Shown piece after piece: positions 7,507 through 16,147 of a stretch of 64,000 nt of DNA (position 1 is the first letter of the stretch; each line of letters starts with the position of its first letter). The position numbers were made by a program, and so were the translations under genes. The stretch is from Gemmatimonadaceae bacterium (GTDB taxonomy: Bacteria; Gemmatimonadota; Gemmatimonadetes; Gemmatimonadales; Gemmatimonadaceae). The stretch spans positions 62,001-126,000 of the forward strand of contig DATNEW010000020.1 in assembly GCA_035606695.1 (NCBI GenBank), read 5' to 3'. The notes below the pieces were generated by a model. That model saw only the letters and a list, made by a program, of their open reading frames with translations, was not told the DNA's origin and did not search any database.

Positions 7507-10500
7507 ATTTCTCCGAGCTGTTCATTCGGCGGCCCGTCACGACGGTGCTCGTGATGGCGGGCATTCTGTTCTTCGGCATTACCGCGTACCGACGATTGCC
7601 GGTGAGCGATCTGCCGACGGTGGATTACCCGACCATCACCGTCAACGCGAGCCTGCCGGGTGCCAGCCCGGAGACGATGGCGTCCGCCGTGGCGACGCCG
7701 CTCGAGAAACAGTTCTCGACCATCGCCGGCATCGACAACATGACGTCGACGTCGACGCTCGGCTCGTGTTCGATCACGATTCAGTTCACGCTCGACCGGA
7801 GCATCGACGCCGCGGCGCAGGACGTTCAGGCGATGATCGCCAAGACGCTCAAGAACCTGCCGCCGGGCATCATTCCGCCGTCGTATCAGAAGGTGAATCC
7901 GGCCGATCAGCCGATCGTGTTTTACGGATTCACGTCCGACCTGATGCCGATCTCGACGCTGGACAAGTACGCCGAATCGTTCATGGCGCAACGCATCTCG
8001 ATGATCCCGGGTGTCGCGCAGGTGAACGTGTACGGGTCGGCGAAGTACGCGGTGCGCGTTCAGGTCGATCCCAATACGCTCGCCAGCCGGCAGATCGGCA
8101 TCGATGAAGTCGCCGACGCGATCAACAGTCAGAACGTGAACCTGCCGACGGGCGTCTTGAACGGCCCGAACAAGACCTACACCGTGCAGGCGAACGGGCA
8201 GCTCGACAACGCGGCGAGCTTCGCGCGCCTGGTGGTCGCGTACCGCAACGGCGCACCGGTGCACCTGGGCGAGCTCGGGCTGGTGCTCGACGACGTCCAG
8301 AACAACAAGTCGATCGCCTGGTTCGCGGAAAAGAGTCACTTCACGCGCGGCGTCATTCTCGCCATTCAGCGCCAGCCCGGCACGAACACCGTGGCCGTCG
8401 CCGACGCCGTGAAGGCGACGATGAATCAGCTGCAGAAGCAGATTCCCGCCAGCGTGAACATGACGCTCATGTACGACCGCTCGGCGACGATTCGCGAGTC
8501 GGTGAGCGACGTGAAGTTCACGCTCGTGTTGACGCTGTTCCTCGTCATCGCGGTGATCTTCCTGTTCCTGCGCAACGTCTCGGCGACGCTCATACCGAGC
8601 CTCGCGCTGCCGATCTCGGTGATCGGCACGTTCGCCGTGATGTACATACTCGACTATTCGCTCGACAACCTGTCGCTGATGGCGCTGACGCTCGCCGTGG
8701 GCTTCGTGGTCGACGACGCGATCGTGATGCTCGAGAACATCGTGCGCCACATGGAGATGGGAAAACCGCCGATGAAAGCGGCGGTGGACGGCGCGGCCGA
8801 GGTCGGGTTTACGATCCTCTCAATGACCGTGTCGCTGACCGCGGTCTTTATTCCCATTCTGTTCCTGGGCGGCATCGTCGGCCGGCTGTTCCACGAGTTC
8901 GCCGTCACGATCGCGGTGTCGATCCTGGTGTCGGGATTCGTGTCGCTGACGCTGACGCCGATGCTGTCGAGCCGCTTCCTGAGGCCGCACGCGCACGACG
9001 AGAAACACAACAAGGCCTATCAGGTTACCGAGGCGGGATACGAGTGGATCCTTGGCAAATACAAGGGTGCGCTCGAGTGGGTGATGCTCCACCGCGTGAC
9101 CACGATGGTGTTCTCGGTCGGCATTCTCGCGGGCACGGTCGTGTTGTTCATGCTCATTCCGAAGGGCTTCATTCCCAGCCAGGACACGGGTCAGCTCTTC
9201 GTGACGACGGAGACCGCGCAGGGCACGTCGTTCGACGACATGGTGATGCATCAGAAGCAAGTGAACGCCATTCTCGCCGCGGATACGAACATCGCGGGCT
9301 TTTACTCGGCGGTCGGCGGCAGCTCGACGATCTCCGGCACGAATCAGGGTCGCCTGCTGATCGGCCTTCGCCCCCGCGACGAGCGGTTGAGCGTCGACGA
9401 GATGATCAAGGAGCTGCGGCCGAAGCTCGCGAAGATTCCTGGGATCGTCGTGTACCTCCAGAATCCGCCGCCGATTCAGATCGGCGGCCGTGTGTCGAAG
9501 AGCTTGTATCAGTTCACGATGCAGGGTTCTGACATCAACGCGCTGTATCCGGCCGCGGAGCAGCTCGTGACCGAAGCGCGCAAGTCGCCGCTCCTGCAGG
9601 ACGTGACCAGCGATCTTCAGCTGGGCAATCCGCAGGCGAGTGTGTCGATCGACCGCGAGCGCGCGGCCTCGCTAGGCGTGGACGCGACGCAGATCGAAAC
9701 GGCGTTGTACGACGCGTACGGTTCGCGGCAGGTGTCGACGATCTACACGCCCGACGACGAGTACTGGGTGGTGATGGAACTCGAGCCGCAGTATCAGCTC
9801 GATCTGTCGGCGATGAGCATGTTGTACATACGCTCCAAGACCGGGACGCTCGTGCCGCTGAACGCCGTGGCGTCGATCACGCAGAGCGCGGGCGCGCTGA
9901 GCGTGAATCACTCGGGCCAGCTGCCGTCGGTGACGCTCTCGTTCAATCTGCGGCCCGGCGTCGCGCTCGGTGAGGCGACGACGGAAGTGCAGAAGCTCGC
10001 CGACAAGCTTCTGCCGTCGTCGATCAGCACCGGCTTCAGTGGTACCGCGCAAGCCTTCCAGTCGACGCAGGCGGGCATGCTCGCGCTGCTCGGCATCGCG
10101 ATCTTCGTGATCTACGTCGTGCTCGGCATTCTCTATGAGAGTTTCATTCATCCGATCACGATTCTCTCGGGCCTGCCGTTCGCCGCGTTCGGCGCGCTGC
10201 TCACGCTCATGATCTTCAAGATCGATCTCAGCGTGTACGCGTTCGTCGGCATCATCCTGCTCGTGGGCCTCGTGAAGAAGAACGCGATCATGATGATCGA
10301 CTTCGCGCTCGAGGCGGAACGGAGCGAAGGCCGCACGCCGGCCGAAGCGATCGTGCACTCGTGTCTCATCCGCTTCCGTCCGATCATGATGACGACGATG
10401 GCCGCGCTCATGGGCACGATCCCGATCGCCGTGTCGCAGGGCGCCGGCTCCGAGTCGCGCCGTCCGCTTGGCGTCGCCGTCGTCGGCGGTCTCGCGTTCT

Positions 10501-10688
10501 CGCAGTTCATCACGCTGTTCGTGACGCCGGTCGTCTACACCTATATGGATACGGCGAGTCATCGCGCGAGCAAGTGGATCAGCGGCTTCAGCAAGCGGAA
10601 GCCGGGTGACGGCGTTCCTGCGCCGGCCGGCGTGATGGCGACGCAACCCGCGGCGGCGGTGAAGTCCAGCGGAGACGCCGCGGATTAG
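7503..10688 (+). CDS. RND multidrug efflux pump, inner-membrane permease (HAE1/AcrB-MdtB type)
   Basis: 1061 residues, the usual length for proton-driven tripartite pumps. It starts MNFSELFIRRPVTTVLVM, the conserved first helix, and has twelve predicted membrane helices with two large periplasmic loops. Proton-relay residues are present: Asp404-Asp405 in helix 4 (VVDDAIVMLENI) and Lys925/926 in helix 10 (LVGLVKKNAIMM). The family motif GFIPSQDTGQL appears after helix 7. It exports drugs or other amphiphiles with the upstream adaptor and TolC; the substrate is not predictable. The C-terminal tail is short and Ala/Pro rich. The transcript probably ends soon after, where a TGGGCG heptamer array begins. 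Confidence 0.95.
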   Translation: MNFSELFIRRPVTTVLVMAGILFFGITAYRRLPVSDLPTVDYPTITVNASLPGASPETMASAVATPLEKQFSTIAGIDNMTSTSTLGSCSITIQFTLDRSIDAAAQDVQAMIAKTLKNLPPGIIPPSYQKVNPADQPIVFYGFTSDLMPISTLDKYAESFMAQRISMIPGVAQVNVYGSAKYAVRVQVDPNTLASRQIGIDEVADAINSQNVNLPTGVLNGPNKTYTVQANGQLDNAASFARLVVAYRNGAPVHLGELGLVLDDVQNNKSIAWFAEKSHFTRGVILAIQRQPGTNTVAVADAVKATMNQLQKQIPASVNMTLMYDRSATIRESVSDVKFTLVLTLFLVIAVIFLFLRNVSATLIPSLALPISVIGTFAVMYILDYSLDNLSLMALTLAVGFVVDDAIVMLENIVRHMEMGKPPMKAAVDGAAEVGFTILSMTVSLTAVFIPILFLGGIVGRLFHEFAVTIAVSILVSGFVSLTLTPMLSSRFLRPHAHDEKHNKAYQVTEAGYEWILGKYKGALEWVMLHRVTTMVFSVGILAGTVVLFMLIPKGFIPSQDTGQLFVTTETAQGTSFDDMVMHQKQVNAILAADTNIAGFYSAVGGSSTISGTNQGRLLIGLRPRDERLSVDEMIKELRPKLAKIPGIVVYLQNPPPIQIGGRVSKSLYQFTMQGSDINALYPAAEQLVTEARKSPLLQDVTSDLQLGNPQASVSIDRERAASLGVDATQIETALYDAYGSRQVSTIYTPDDEYWVVMELEPQYQLDLSAMSMLYIRSKTGTLVPLNAVASITQSAGALSVNHSGQLPSVTLSFNLRPGVALGEATTEVQKLADKLLPSSISTGFSGTAQAFQSTQAGMLALLGIAIFVIYVVLGILYESFIHPITILSGLPFAAFGALLTLMIFKIDLSVYAFVGIILLVGLVKKNAIMMIDFALEAERSEGRTPAEAIVHSCLIRFRPIMMTTMAALMGTIPIAVSQGAGSESRRPLGVAVVGGLAFSQFITLFVTPVVYTYMDTASHRASKWISGFSKRKPGDGVPAPAGVMATQPAAAVKSSGDAAD

Positions 10689-10691
10689 CGC

Positions 10692-10712
10692 TGGGCGTCG
10701 GGCGATGGGCGT
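10692..10712. repeat. Three TGGGCGN heptamers after the RND stop codon
   Basis: Units TGGGCGT, CGGGCGA and TGGGCGT lie 4 bp after the TAG of the RND gene. They match the GGGCG-core arrays at 39748, 40999 and 45431, and this is the shortest member seen. Confidence 0.6.
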
Positions 10713-10721
10713 GACAGCCGA

Positions 10722-11249
10722 ATGAATCTTTCCGCGCTTGCGCATTGGGAATCGGCGGTGCTCGCAAGCATCGTCGGCGCCTCGGGCACCATCGACGAAC
10801 GCGACGCGCAGATCACGCGCTCCGGGATGTACGCGGAGTATCCGGCGATCTTCCGCTCATATGTAGAATTGGCTCGTGACAGCGCGGACCCGGCCATCGC
10901 GCTCGAAGCGTTGAAGCGCGCGGTGTTCGTCGCCTGGGCTTCGTTCGGCGCGCTGCCGGTGGACACGGGCATCACCGAGCTTCCGGAAACCGAAGTGCGC
11001 GAGCTCATGGGACAGTTGGATGCGGATCTGGCGGCCGGCCGCGCCGATGACGAGCTGCGCTTCATGCTGGCGTGGTATCGTGACGCGTTCGGCTATGTGT
11101 TCGACCACTTCGGCCCCGTGCGGTCGCTCGATGCATTCATTAGAGATATCTCATCGGAGGACGTGCGCCGTCGCGGCGCCGACGTCATCGGCGGCGGCGA
11201 GCGCGGGCAGATGGGCCGCTACTGGGCCGGGCTGCTGGTGCGGAGATAA
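10722..11249 (+). CDS. Conserved-looking hypothetical cytoplasmic protein
   Basis: 175 residues, no signal peptide, no membrane helix, mostly alpha-helical and acidic. I do not recognise a family. The sequence has a patterned helical N-terminus (WESAVLASIVGASGTID), a central segment rich in Asp/Glu/Leu (ETEVRELMGQLDADLA), and an aromatic stretch (AWYRDAFGYVFDHFGPV) before a Gly/Arg tail. Codon use matches its neighbours. The next gene starts 5 bp downstream and uses a ribosome-binding site (GGAG) that lies in the last codons of this gene, so the two are probably co-translated. The function of the following small genes gives no clear hint. Confidence 0.7.
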   Translation: MNLSALAHWESAVLASIVGASGTIDERDAQITRSGMYAEYPAIFRSYVELARDSADPAIALEALKRAVFVAWASFGALPVDTGITELPETEVRELMGQLDADLAAGRADDELRFMLAWYRDAFGYVFDHFGPVRSLDAFIRDISSEDVRRRGADVIGGGERGQMGRYWAGLLVRR

Positions 11250-11253
11250 GCCA

Positions 11254-11475
11254 ATGCTCGCCGATCGCCCTGGCATGTCACGACGCATTGTCGGGTTTCA
11301 CACCGACGACGAGCAGCATTGGGTCGCCGACCTCGAGTGCGGTCACACGCAGCACGTTCGACATGATCCGCCCTGGCAGCAGCGGCCCTGGGTCATTACG
11401 CCCGAAGGGCGCGCGAGCTGGATTGGCCGACCGCTCTCCTGTGTGAAGTGCGTGGACGAAGGACGCGCGCCGTGA
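11254..11475 (+). CDS. DUF3565-type small protein
   Basis: 73 residues. The core RRIVGFHTDDEQHWVADLE followed by CGHTQHVRHDPPW, RPWV and a final CVKC matches the DUF3565 pattern. Conserved Cys and His residues (CGH, HVRH, CVKC) suggest a small metal-binding fold. The start is taken as ATG 11254, preceded at 8 bp by GGAG; an ATG at 11275 (MSRRIVGF) would give the core only. The stop TGA overlaps the GTG of the next gene. Function unknown. Confidence 0.75.
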   Translation: MLADRPGMSRRIVGFHTDDEQHWVADLECGHTQHVRHDPPWQQRPWVITPEGRASWIGRPLSCVKCVDEGRAP

Positions 11476-12188
11476 CAGCGCGGTCGCCGCGCGTCTTTCT
11501 GACGGCCGAATGGCGTCATCTCGCGCTGCTCAACTACCGGGTCGATCCGTTGGTGCTCGAGCCGTACGTCCCGCGCGGCACGGAGCTCGATCTGTGGGAG
11601 GGCGGCGCCTACGTCAGCGTCGTCGGGTTTCTCTTTCAACGAATGCGTGCGCTCGGGGTGCCGATTCCCCTGCACGCCGAATTCACTGAAGTGAACTTGC
11701 GCTTCTATGTTCGGCGCGAGGTGGCCGGCGAAACGCGCCACGGGGTGACGTTCATCCGCGAGCTCGTGTCGTCGCCGCTCATCGCGGGTGCCGCGAAAAT
11801 GCTCTACAACGAACCGTATGCGCGCGCGGAGATGAGCAGCGACGTTCGCGCCGACGGCGCGACCTACGGCTGGCGATATCGCGCGCGAGACGGCGTACTT
11901 CGCGTGCGGCCGTCGACCACCGCGCAAATCGCGCGGGCGGGCTCGGACGAAGAATTCATGACGACGCGCCATTGGGGATACACCGCGCAGCGCGACGGCT
12001 CGACCATCGAGTACCATGTCGGCCATGCGCCCTGGATGGTGCAGCGGTGCGCCGATGCCGAGTTGAGCGGCGACCGCGCGATGGTGTTCGGTAATGTTTT
12101 CGCCAACGTACTGTTCGATCGTCCGCACAACGCCATGTTCGCGAACGGTTCCGCGGTCACACTCTCATTCCCAACGCGAATCGCATGA
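11472..12188 (+). CDS. DUF2071 (YqjF-like) protein
   Basis: About 238 residues from a GTG that overlaps the previous stop (GTGA). It begins FLTAEWRHLALLNYRVDP, then VPRGTELDLWEGGAYVSVVGF and FTEVNLRFYVRREVAGETRHGVTFIRELV, the recognisable series of the DUF2071/YqjF family, whose fold is a beta-rich acetoacetate-decarboxylase-like barrel. The biochemical role is unknown. A longer form from 11448 is possible but would overlap the upstream gene by 28 bp. The end overlaps the MOSC gene by ATGA, so translation is coupled. Confidence 0.82.
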   Translation: MTARSPRVFLTAEWRHLALLNYRVDPLVLEPYVPRGTELDLWEGGAYVSVVGFLFQRMRALGVPIPLHAEFTEVNLRFYVRREVAGETRHGVTFIRELVSSPLIAGAAKMLYNEPYARAEMSSDVRADGATYGWRYRARDGVLRVRPSTTAQIARAGSDEEFMTTRHWGYTAQRDGSTIEYHVGHAPWMVQRCADAELSGDRAMVFGNVFANVLFDRPHNAMFANGSAVTLSFPTRIA

Positions 12189-12754
12189 ACGAAACGCGAG
12201 AGGAGACGCCGTATTCGGGAACGGTCGTCGCCGTCAGTCGCAGCGATGCGCACTCATTCAGCAAACAACCGTGCGCGTCGATTCGGCTGATCCGTGGGGA
12301 AGGCGTTGAAGGCGACGCGCATCGCGGTGTGACGGTGAAACATCGCTCGCGCGTCGCGCGCGATCCGAACCAGCCGAACTTGCGGCAGGTCCATCTCATT
12401 CATTCGGAATTGCTGGATGAATTGCACGAGGCCGGTTTCTCCATTGCGCCCGGCGAGTTGGGCGAAAATGTCACGACGCGCGGCATCGCTCTTCTCGAAC
12501 TGCCGAAGGGAACGCGCCTCTGTATGGGAGCCGAGGCGATCGTGGAGCTTACAGGACTCCGGAATCCGTGCGTACAAATCGATCGCTTTCAGTCGGGCTT
12601 GCTTTCCGCCGTCATCGGGCGCGATGAAGCAGGCCGAATCACCCGCAAAACTGGCGTCATGAGCGTCGTCGTTCGCGACGGAGAGATCCACCGCGGCGAT
12701 CCGATTCGCGTCGAGCTTCCTGCCGAGCCGCATCGCCCACTCGACGTCGTGTAA
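12185..12754 (+). CDS. MOSC domain protein
   Basis: 189 residues. MOSC domains are the C-terminal sulfur-carrier domains of molybdenum-cofactor sulfurases and of YiiM/MARC-type enzymes that reduce N-hydroxylated compounds. Visible landmarks are GVEGDAHRG near residue 40, RQVHLIHSELLDEL, PGELGENVTTRG, and LRNPCVQID with the conserved Cys at about residue 128. Stand-alone MOSC proteins of this length are common and often bind molybdenum cofactor. The start overlaps the DUF2071 gene by ATGA. No Moco biosynthesis genes are nearby. Confidence 0.88.
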   Translation: MNETREETPYSGTVVAVSRSDAHSFSKQPCASIRLIRGEGVEGDAHRGVTVKHRSRVARDPNQPNLRQVHLIHSELLDELHEAGFSIAPGELGENVTTRGIALLELPKGTRLCMGAEAIVELTGLRNPCVQIDRFQSGLLSAVIGRDEAGRITRKTGVMSVVVRDGEIHRGDPIRVELPAEPHRPLDVV

Positions 12755-12835
12755 GCTCTCAGACATCTCTCATAACACCCGCAAAACGCGAGCAGAAACG
12801 CGTTGCGGCGCAGCCCGCGCGCGCGTCTCAGTTAC

Positions 12836-15253
12836 ATGACGAAGCTCGCAATTTCTGCACGTGCATTTACTGTCGCCGCGGCCGCATTGCTCGGCCTTGC
12901 CGCGGCGTGTTCTGATTCTTCAGTTGCTCCGCCGGTCGCCACGACGCTCACGCTGTCGGCCTCGGCCATTTCGCTCGATGCAATCGGCGCCACGCAGACC
13001 GTGACCGCGGTCGTCAACGATCAGCATGGCCAGCCAATGGCCACTGCGCCGATTACGTGGACCGCAAGCGCGGCGAACGTGCTGGTGACGGGTACGGCCG
13101 GCACGGCGACGATCGCCGCCGCCGCGAACGGAACCGCGACGGTGACGGCGACATCTGGAAAGGCGACGGCAACCATCACGGTGACCGTCGCGCAAATTCC
13201 CACCGCACTCCAGAAGCTTGGTGGCGACGCACAACTCGGCGCCGTCAACACGACGCTCGTTCAGCCCGTCGGCGTTCGTGTCGTCGATCGACTCAATTCG
13301 CCGGTGGCGAATCAAGGTGTGACGTTCACCATCGCGTCGGGCGGCGGCAGCGTCGCGTCGACGACCGTCACCACCGGCAACGACGGTGTTGCAGCGACGA
13401 CCTGGACGCTCGGCAAGATCGCATCGTCGACGCAGCAGTTGACCGTGGTCGCCGGCAGTCTGGCGCCGTTGACGTATTCGGCGACCGCCGTAGCCGGCGC
13501 GCCCGCCAACGTCCTCGTGGCGGGCGGCGACAAGCAGAGCGCCGTGGCCGGCGCAGCACTTGCGACGGCGCCGCAGGTCTTGGTCACCGACGCGTTCACG
13601 AATCCGGTGAGCAATGCGACGGTCACGTTCACGCCCGTCGGTGACGGCAGCATTCAATTCCCGACGGCGACAACGAACGCGAGTGGTATCGCGTTCGCCG
13701 GCCGATGGACGCTCGGCACGACGGTCGGTACGAAATCGCTCATCGCCAGTGTCGGCGCCGTGTCGGTGACATTCACCGCGAGCGCCACTGGTGGTGCGCC
13801 GAGTAGTGTGAAGATCAATGCGGGAAACAATCAGACAGCGGCGGCGGGTAGCGCGGTAGCGACGGCGCCGTCGGTCAAGGTCACCGATGCGTTGGGAAAC
13901 GCCGCCGCGGGTGCGGTGGTGACGTTCGCCGTCGCGAGTGGCGGCGGTTCGGTGACCGGTGGGACGACGACGACGGATGCAAGTGGTGTCGCGACTGTCG
14001 GCCGATGGACGCTCGGTTCCGCCGCGGGAACGAACACGCTGACGGCCACGGTCGCGAACGTATCGCCGGTGACGTTCACCGCCACCGCGACGTCCACGAC
14101 GCCCGCGGCGGTGAGTGCGCTGTTCGTGAGCGCGGGCGCGAACCAGGCTGCAACCGCGGGGACCGCAGTGCCGAATGCACCGTCCATCGTCGCGCGCGAT
14201 GCGGCCGGCAATCCCGTTTCCGGCGTTACCATCACGTTCACCGCGTCGGACGGCGGAACGATCGGTGGCTCGACCTCGGCGACCGTGAAGACAAACACAT
14301 CGGGCGTCGCGGCGCCCGGCGCGTGGATTCTTGCCTCCACCGCGACGCTCAACACACTCACGGCGAGCACGCCAGGCGTCAGCGCGGTGCAGTTGAACGC
14401 CGCGGCGTGTGAGCCGCCGAATGCGGCGGGGTTCACGATCACACTGTGTTATCGCACCTCGATGACGGCGTCGCAGCGCGCCGCGTTCGTCAACGCGGCG
14501 GCGCGGTGGCGTTCGATCATTACCGCGAAGCTGCCCGACGTGCCGGTGAACATCAGCGAAGGCGCGTGCGATACCGGGACGCCGAGTTTGACGAACATGA
14601 CCATCGACGACGTGATGATCTTCGCCGGCATCGAGCCAATCGATGGCGCGGGATCCATTCTTGGCTCCGCGGGATGGTGCTTTCGACGCACCGGCGGATT
14701 GCCCGTACTCGGCAACATGAGCTTTGACGTGGCCGACATGGCGACGCTCGAGGCGAACGGCACGCTCAACGCGGTGATACTCCACGAGATGGGCCACGTG
14801 CTTGGCATCGGCACGATGTGGACGACGCTCGGCCTGCTGCAGAATCAGTCGACGTCGAGCGTGGTCAACGACACGTATTTCAGCGGAACCGCGGCCGTTG
14901 CGGCGTTCAACCAGGTCGGCGGCGCGACGTACACGCTGGGTCAGAAGGTGCCCGTCGAGAACACGGGTGGGTCGGGGACGATCAATGCGCACTGGCGCGA
15001 GAGCGTGCTGCGCAACGAGTTGATGACCGGCTTCCTGAACAGCGGCACCAATCCGCTGAGCGTCGTCACGATCGGGTCGCTGCAGGATCTTGGGTACTCG
15101 GTGAACATGGCGGCGGCCGACCCGCTGAGTCTCACGCTGTCGATTCAGTCGACCCTGGCGCCCGGGGCCGCCACCGTCTCGGTGATGAACGACGGGTTCC
15201 GGGGCAAGCAGTCGACGATCGATTCCTTCGGTCGCGTGACGCGCATTCGGTAA
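12836..15253 (+). CDS. Ig-like repeat lipoprotein with leishmanolysin-type (M8-like) zinc metalloprotease domain
   Basis: 805 residues from ATG 12836, chosen because it yields a lipoprotein signal (AAAALLGLAAAC, Cys25); a TTG at 12803 is upstream. Residues about 30-540 are five Ig-like modules of about 95-105 residues. The first is Big_2-like; the next ones repeat a pattern such as ATAPSVKVTDALGNAAAGAVV, then GVATVGRWTLG. The C-terminal third holds HEMGH (650-654) in HEMGHVLGIGTMW, a distant His719 (NAHWRESVLRNELMTGF) and a likely Met-turn, as in leishmanolysin-like peptidases. It probably acts at the cell surface. It lies directly before the T2SS operon, which could export it; that is inference. 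Confidence 0.88.
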   Translation: MTKLAISARAFTVAAAALLGLAAACSDSSVAPPVATTLTLSASAISLDAIGATQTVTAVVNDQHGQPMATAPITWTASAANVLVTGTAGTATIAAAANGTATVTATSGKATATITVTVAQIPTALQKLGGDAQLGAVNTTLVQPVGVRVVDRLNSPVANQGVTFTIASGGGSVASTTVTTGNDGVAATTWTLGKIASSTQQLTVVAGSLAPLTYSATAVAGAPANVLVAGGDKQSAVAGAALATAPQVLVTDAFTNPVSNATVTFTPVGDGSIQFPTATTNASGIAFAGRWTLGTTVGTKSLIASVGAVSVTFTASATGGAPSSVKINAGNNQTAAAGSAVATAPSVKVTDALGNAAAGAVVTFAVASGGGSVTGGTTTTDASGVATVGRWTLGSAAGTNTLTATVANVSPVTFTATATSTTPAAVSALFVSAGANQAATAGTAVPNAPSIVARDAAGNPVSGVTITFTASDGGTIGGSTSATVKTNTSGVAAPGAWILASTATLNTLTASTPGVSAVQLNAAACEPPNAAGFTITLCYRTSMTASQRAAFVNAAARWRSIITAKLPDVPVNISEGACDTGTPSLTNMTIDDVMIFAGIEPIDGAGSILGSAGWCFRRTGGLPVLGNMSFDVADMATLEANGTLNAVILHEMGHVLGIGTMWTTLGLLQNQSTSSVVNDTYFSGTAAVAAFNQVGGATYTLGQKVPVENTGGSGTINAHWRESVLRNELMTGFLNSGTNPLSVVTIGSLQDLGYSVNMAAADPLSLTLSIQSTLAPGAATVSVMNDGFRGKQSTIDSFGRVTRIR

Positions 15254-15301
15254 CTCGCCGAAGCCACGGCGCCACCCCGGAAGCGCCAAAACGAAGCGCT
15301 C

Positions 15302-15328
15302 CCCCTGCCCGTAGTCCAAAGGCAGGGG
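15302..15328 (+). terminator. Possible hairpin terminator after the metalloprotease gene
   Basis: CCCCTGCC (15302-15309) and GGCAGGGG (15321-15328) form a perfect 8-bp stem with an 11-base loop, 48 bp after the stop codon. There is no T run, so it would be a weak or Rho-assisted site. Confidence 0.35.
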
Positions 15329-15391
15329 TCGGGGCGGCCGTTCCAAGCAACCATCCGTTGTCGCGGGTGTCCAAGTAGACGCGTGTCCCTT

Positions 15392-15429
15392 CGTTAGGAT
15401 GGGATGAAGATGGGCATAACCATCTAACG
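15392..15429. promoter_or_regulatory. Inverted repeat in the T2SS upstream region
   Basis: CGTTAGGATGG (15392-15402) and CCATCTAACG (15420-15429) pair with one bulged base around a 17-base loop. The region 15254-15546 otherwise holds a hairpin at 15302 and an 11-bp direct repeat (CGGGTGTCCAA at 15364 and 15503). CATCTAAC also occurs in the sigma/PadR intergenic region (58066-58073), but the AACC -35 partner seen there is absent here. Confidence 0.3.
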
Positions 15430-15546
15430 ACACCAACGCCCGCGTCTTAACGTTGTGGTGAACGGGTCGCCTAACTCTCTGCGGGAAAACTGTTTCCGGG
15501 TCCCGGGTGTCCAACGCTTCGTAGTCTCACGTTCTCCCGACAGACG

Positions 15547-16038
15547 ATGCCTTTCCTTTCCGCGCGCGGGCGGCGCGTCGCGCTTCGCCGCCCGATGCGT
15601 TCGATACGTTCGATACGTTCGATGCGTTCCGGCTTCACGCTCATCGAGATCCTGGTCGTGATCGTGGTGATCGCGATCCTGGCCACACTCGTCGCGCCAA
15701 ACATTTTCCAACACGTCGGCGCGGCGAAGGATGCCACGGCGAAGTCGCAGATCGAGATGCTCAGCGCGGCGCTCGACGCGTATCGTCTGGACAACGGGCA
15801 CTATCCGAGCACGGAGCAAGGCCTCAACTCCCTCTGGGAGAAGCCGACGATCGATCCCCCGGAGAACTGGCGCGGACCCTACCTGCGAAAGCCGGTGCCG
15901 GCCGATCCCTGGAACCGGGCCTACATCTACCTCTTTCCCGGGCAGCAGAACGTGAACGGCTACGACCTCCTGTCGTATGGCTTGGACGGCAAGCCGGGCG
16001 GCGACGGCGAGGATGCGGACATCACGAGCTGGAAGTGA
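15547..16038 (+). CDS. gspG: Type II secretion major pseudopilin GspG
   Basis: 163 residues. The prepilin cleavage site RSG^FTLIEILVVIVVIAILATLV, with Glu5 of the mature protein, leads into the long pilin helix. The C-terminal part, SIEQ-like HYPSTEQGLNSLWEKP, GPYLRKPVPADPW and LSYGLDGKPGGDGEDADI, is diagnostic of GspG including its calcium site. It is the main subunit of the periplasmic pseudopilus. The leader is long and basic because it contains three 9-bp repeats (MRSIRSIRSMRSG). Starts at 15547, 15595 or 15622 are all in frame and none has a strong ribosome-binding site. It is the first gene of the T2SS operon, separated from gspF by repeat arms. Confidence 0.93.
   Translation: MPFLSARGRRVALRRPMRSIRSIRSMRSGFTLIEILVVIVVIAILATLVAPNIFQHVGAAKDATAKSQIEMLSAALDAYRLDNGHYPSTEQGLNSLWEKPTIDPPENWRGPYLRKPVPADPWNRAYIYLFPGQQNVNGYDLLSYGLDGKPGGDGEDADITSWK
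15598..15624. repeat. Three 9-bp tandem repeats in the gspG leader
   Basis: CGTTCGATA, CGTTCGATA and CGTTCGATG are consecutive and in frame, each adding an Arg-Ser-Ile/Met unit to the prepilin leader peptide. Copy changes would alter leader length and charge without a frameshift. Confidence 0.8.
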
Positions 16039-16048
16039 CTAAGCGTCC

Positions 16049-16126
16049 GTTGTCATTCTGAGGGCAGTCACCCGTTGTCATCCTGAGCGCAGTCACCTGT
16101 TGTCATCCTGAGCGCAGCGAAGGATC
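16049..16126. repeat. Three tandem left arms of the dispersed palindromic element between gspG and gspF
   Basis: Two 25-bp units begin GTTGTCATTCTGAG (16049) and GTTGTCATCCTGAG (16074). A third (16099) runs on into GCGCAGCGAAGGATCT. They match the left arm of the element at 6329 and 53683, but no inverted right arm follows. They fill most of the gap between gspG and gspF. Confidence 0.75.
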
Positions 16127-16147
16127 TCCTTCCTTTAGCAATCTCTA

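Noticed and set aside
12920..15514. 864-codon open frame on the minus strand opposite the metalloprotease gene
   Set aside because: It is very Arg/His rich, lacks any domain, and mirrors a gene with signal peptide and HEMGH motif. High GC removes stops from the opposite frame.
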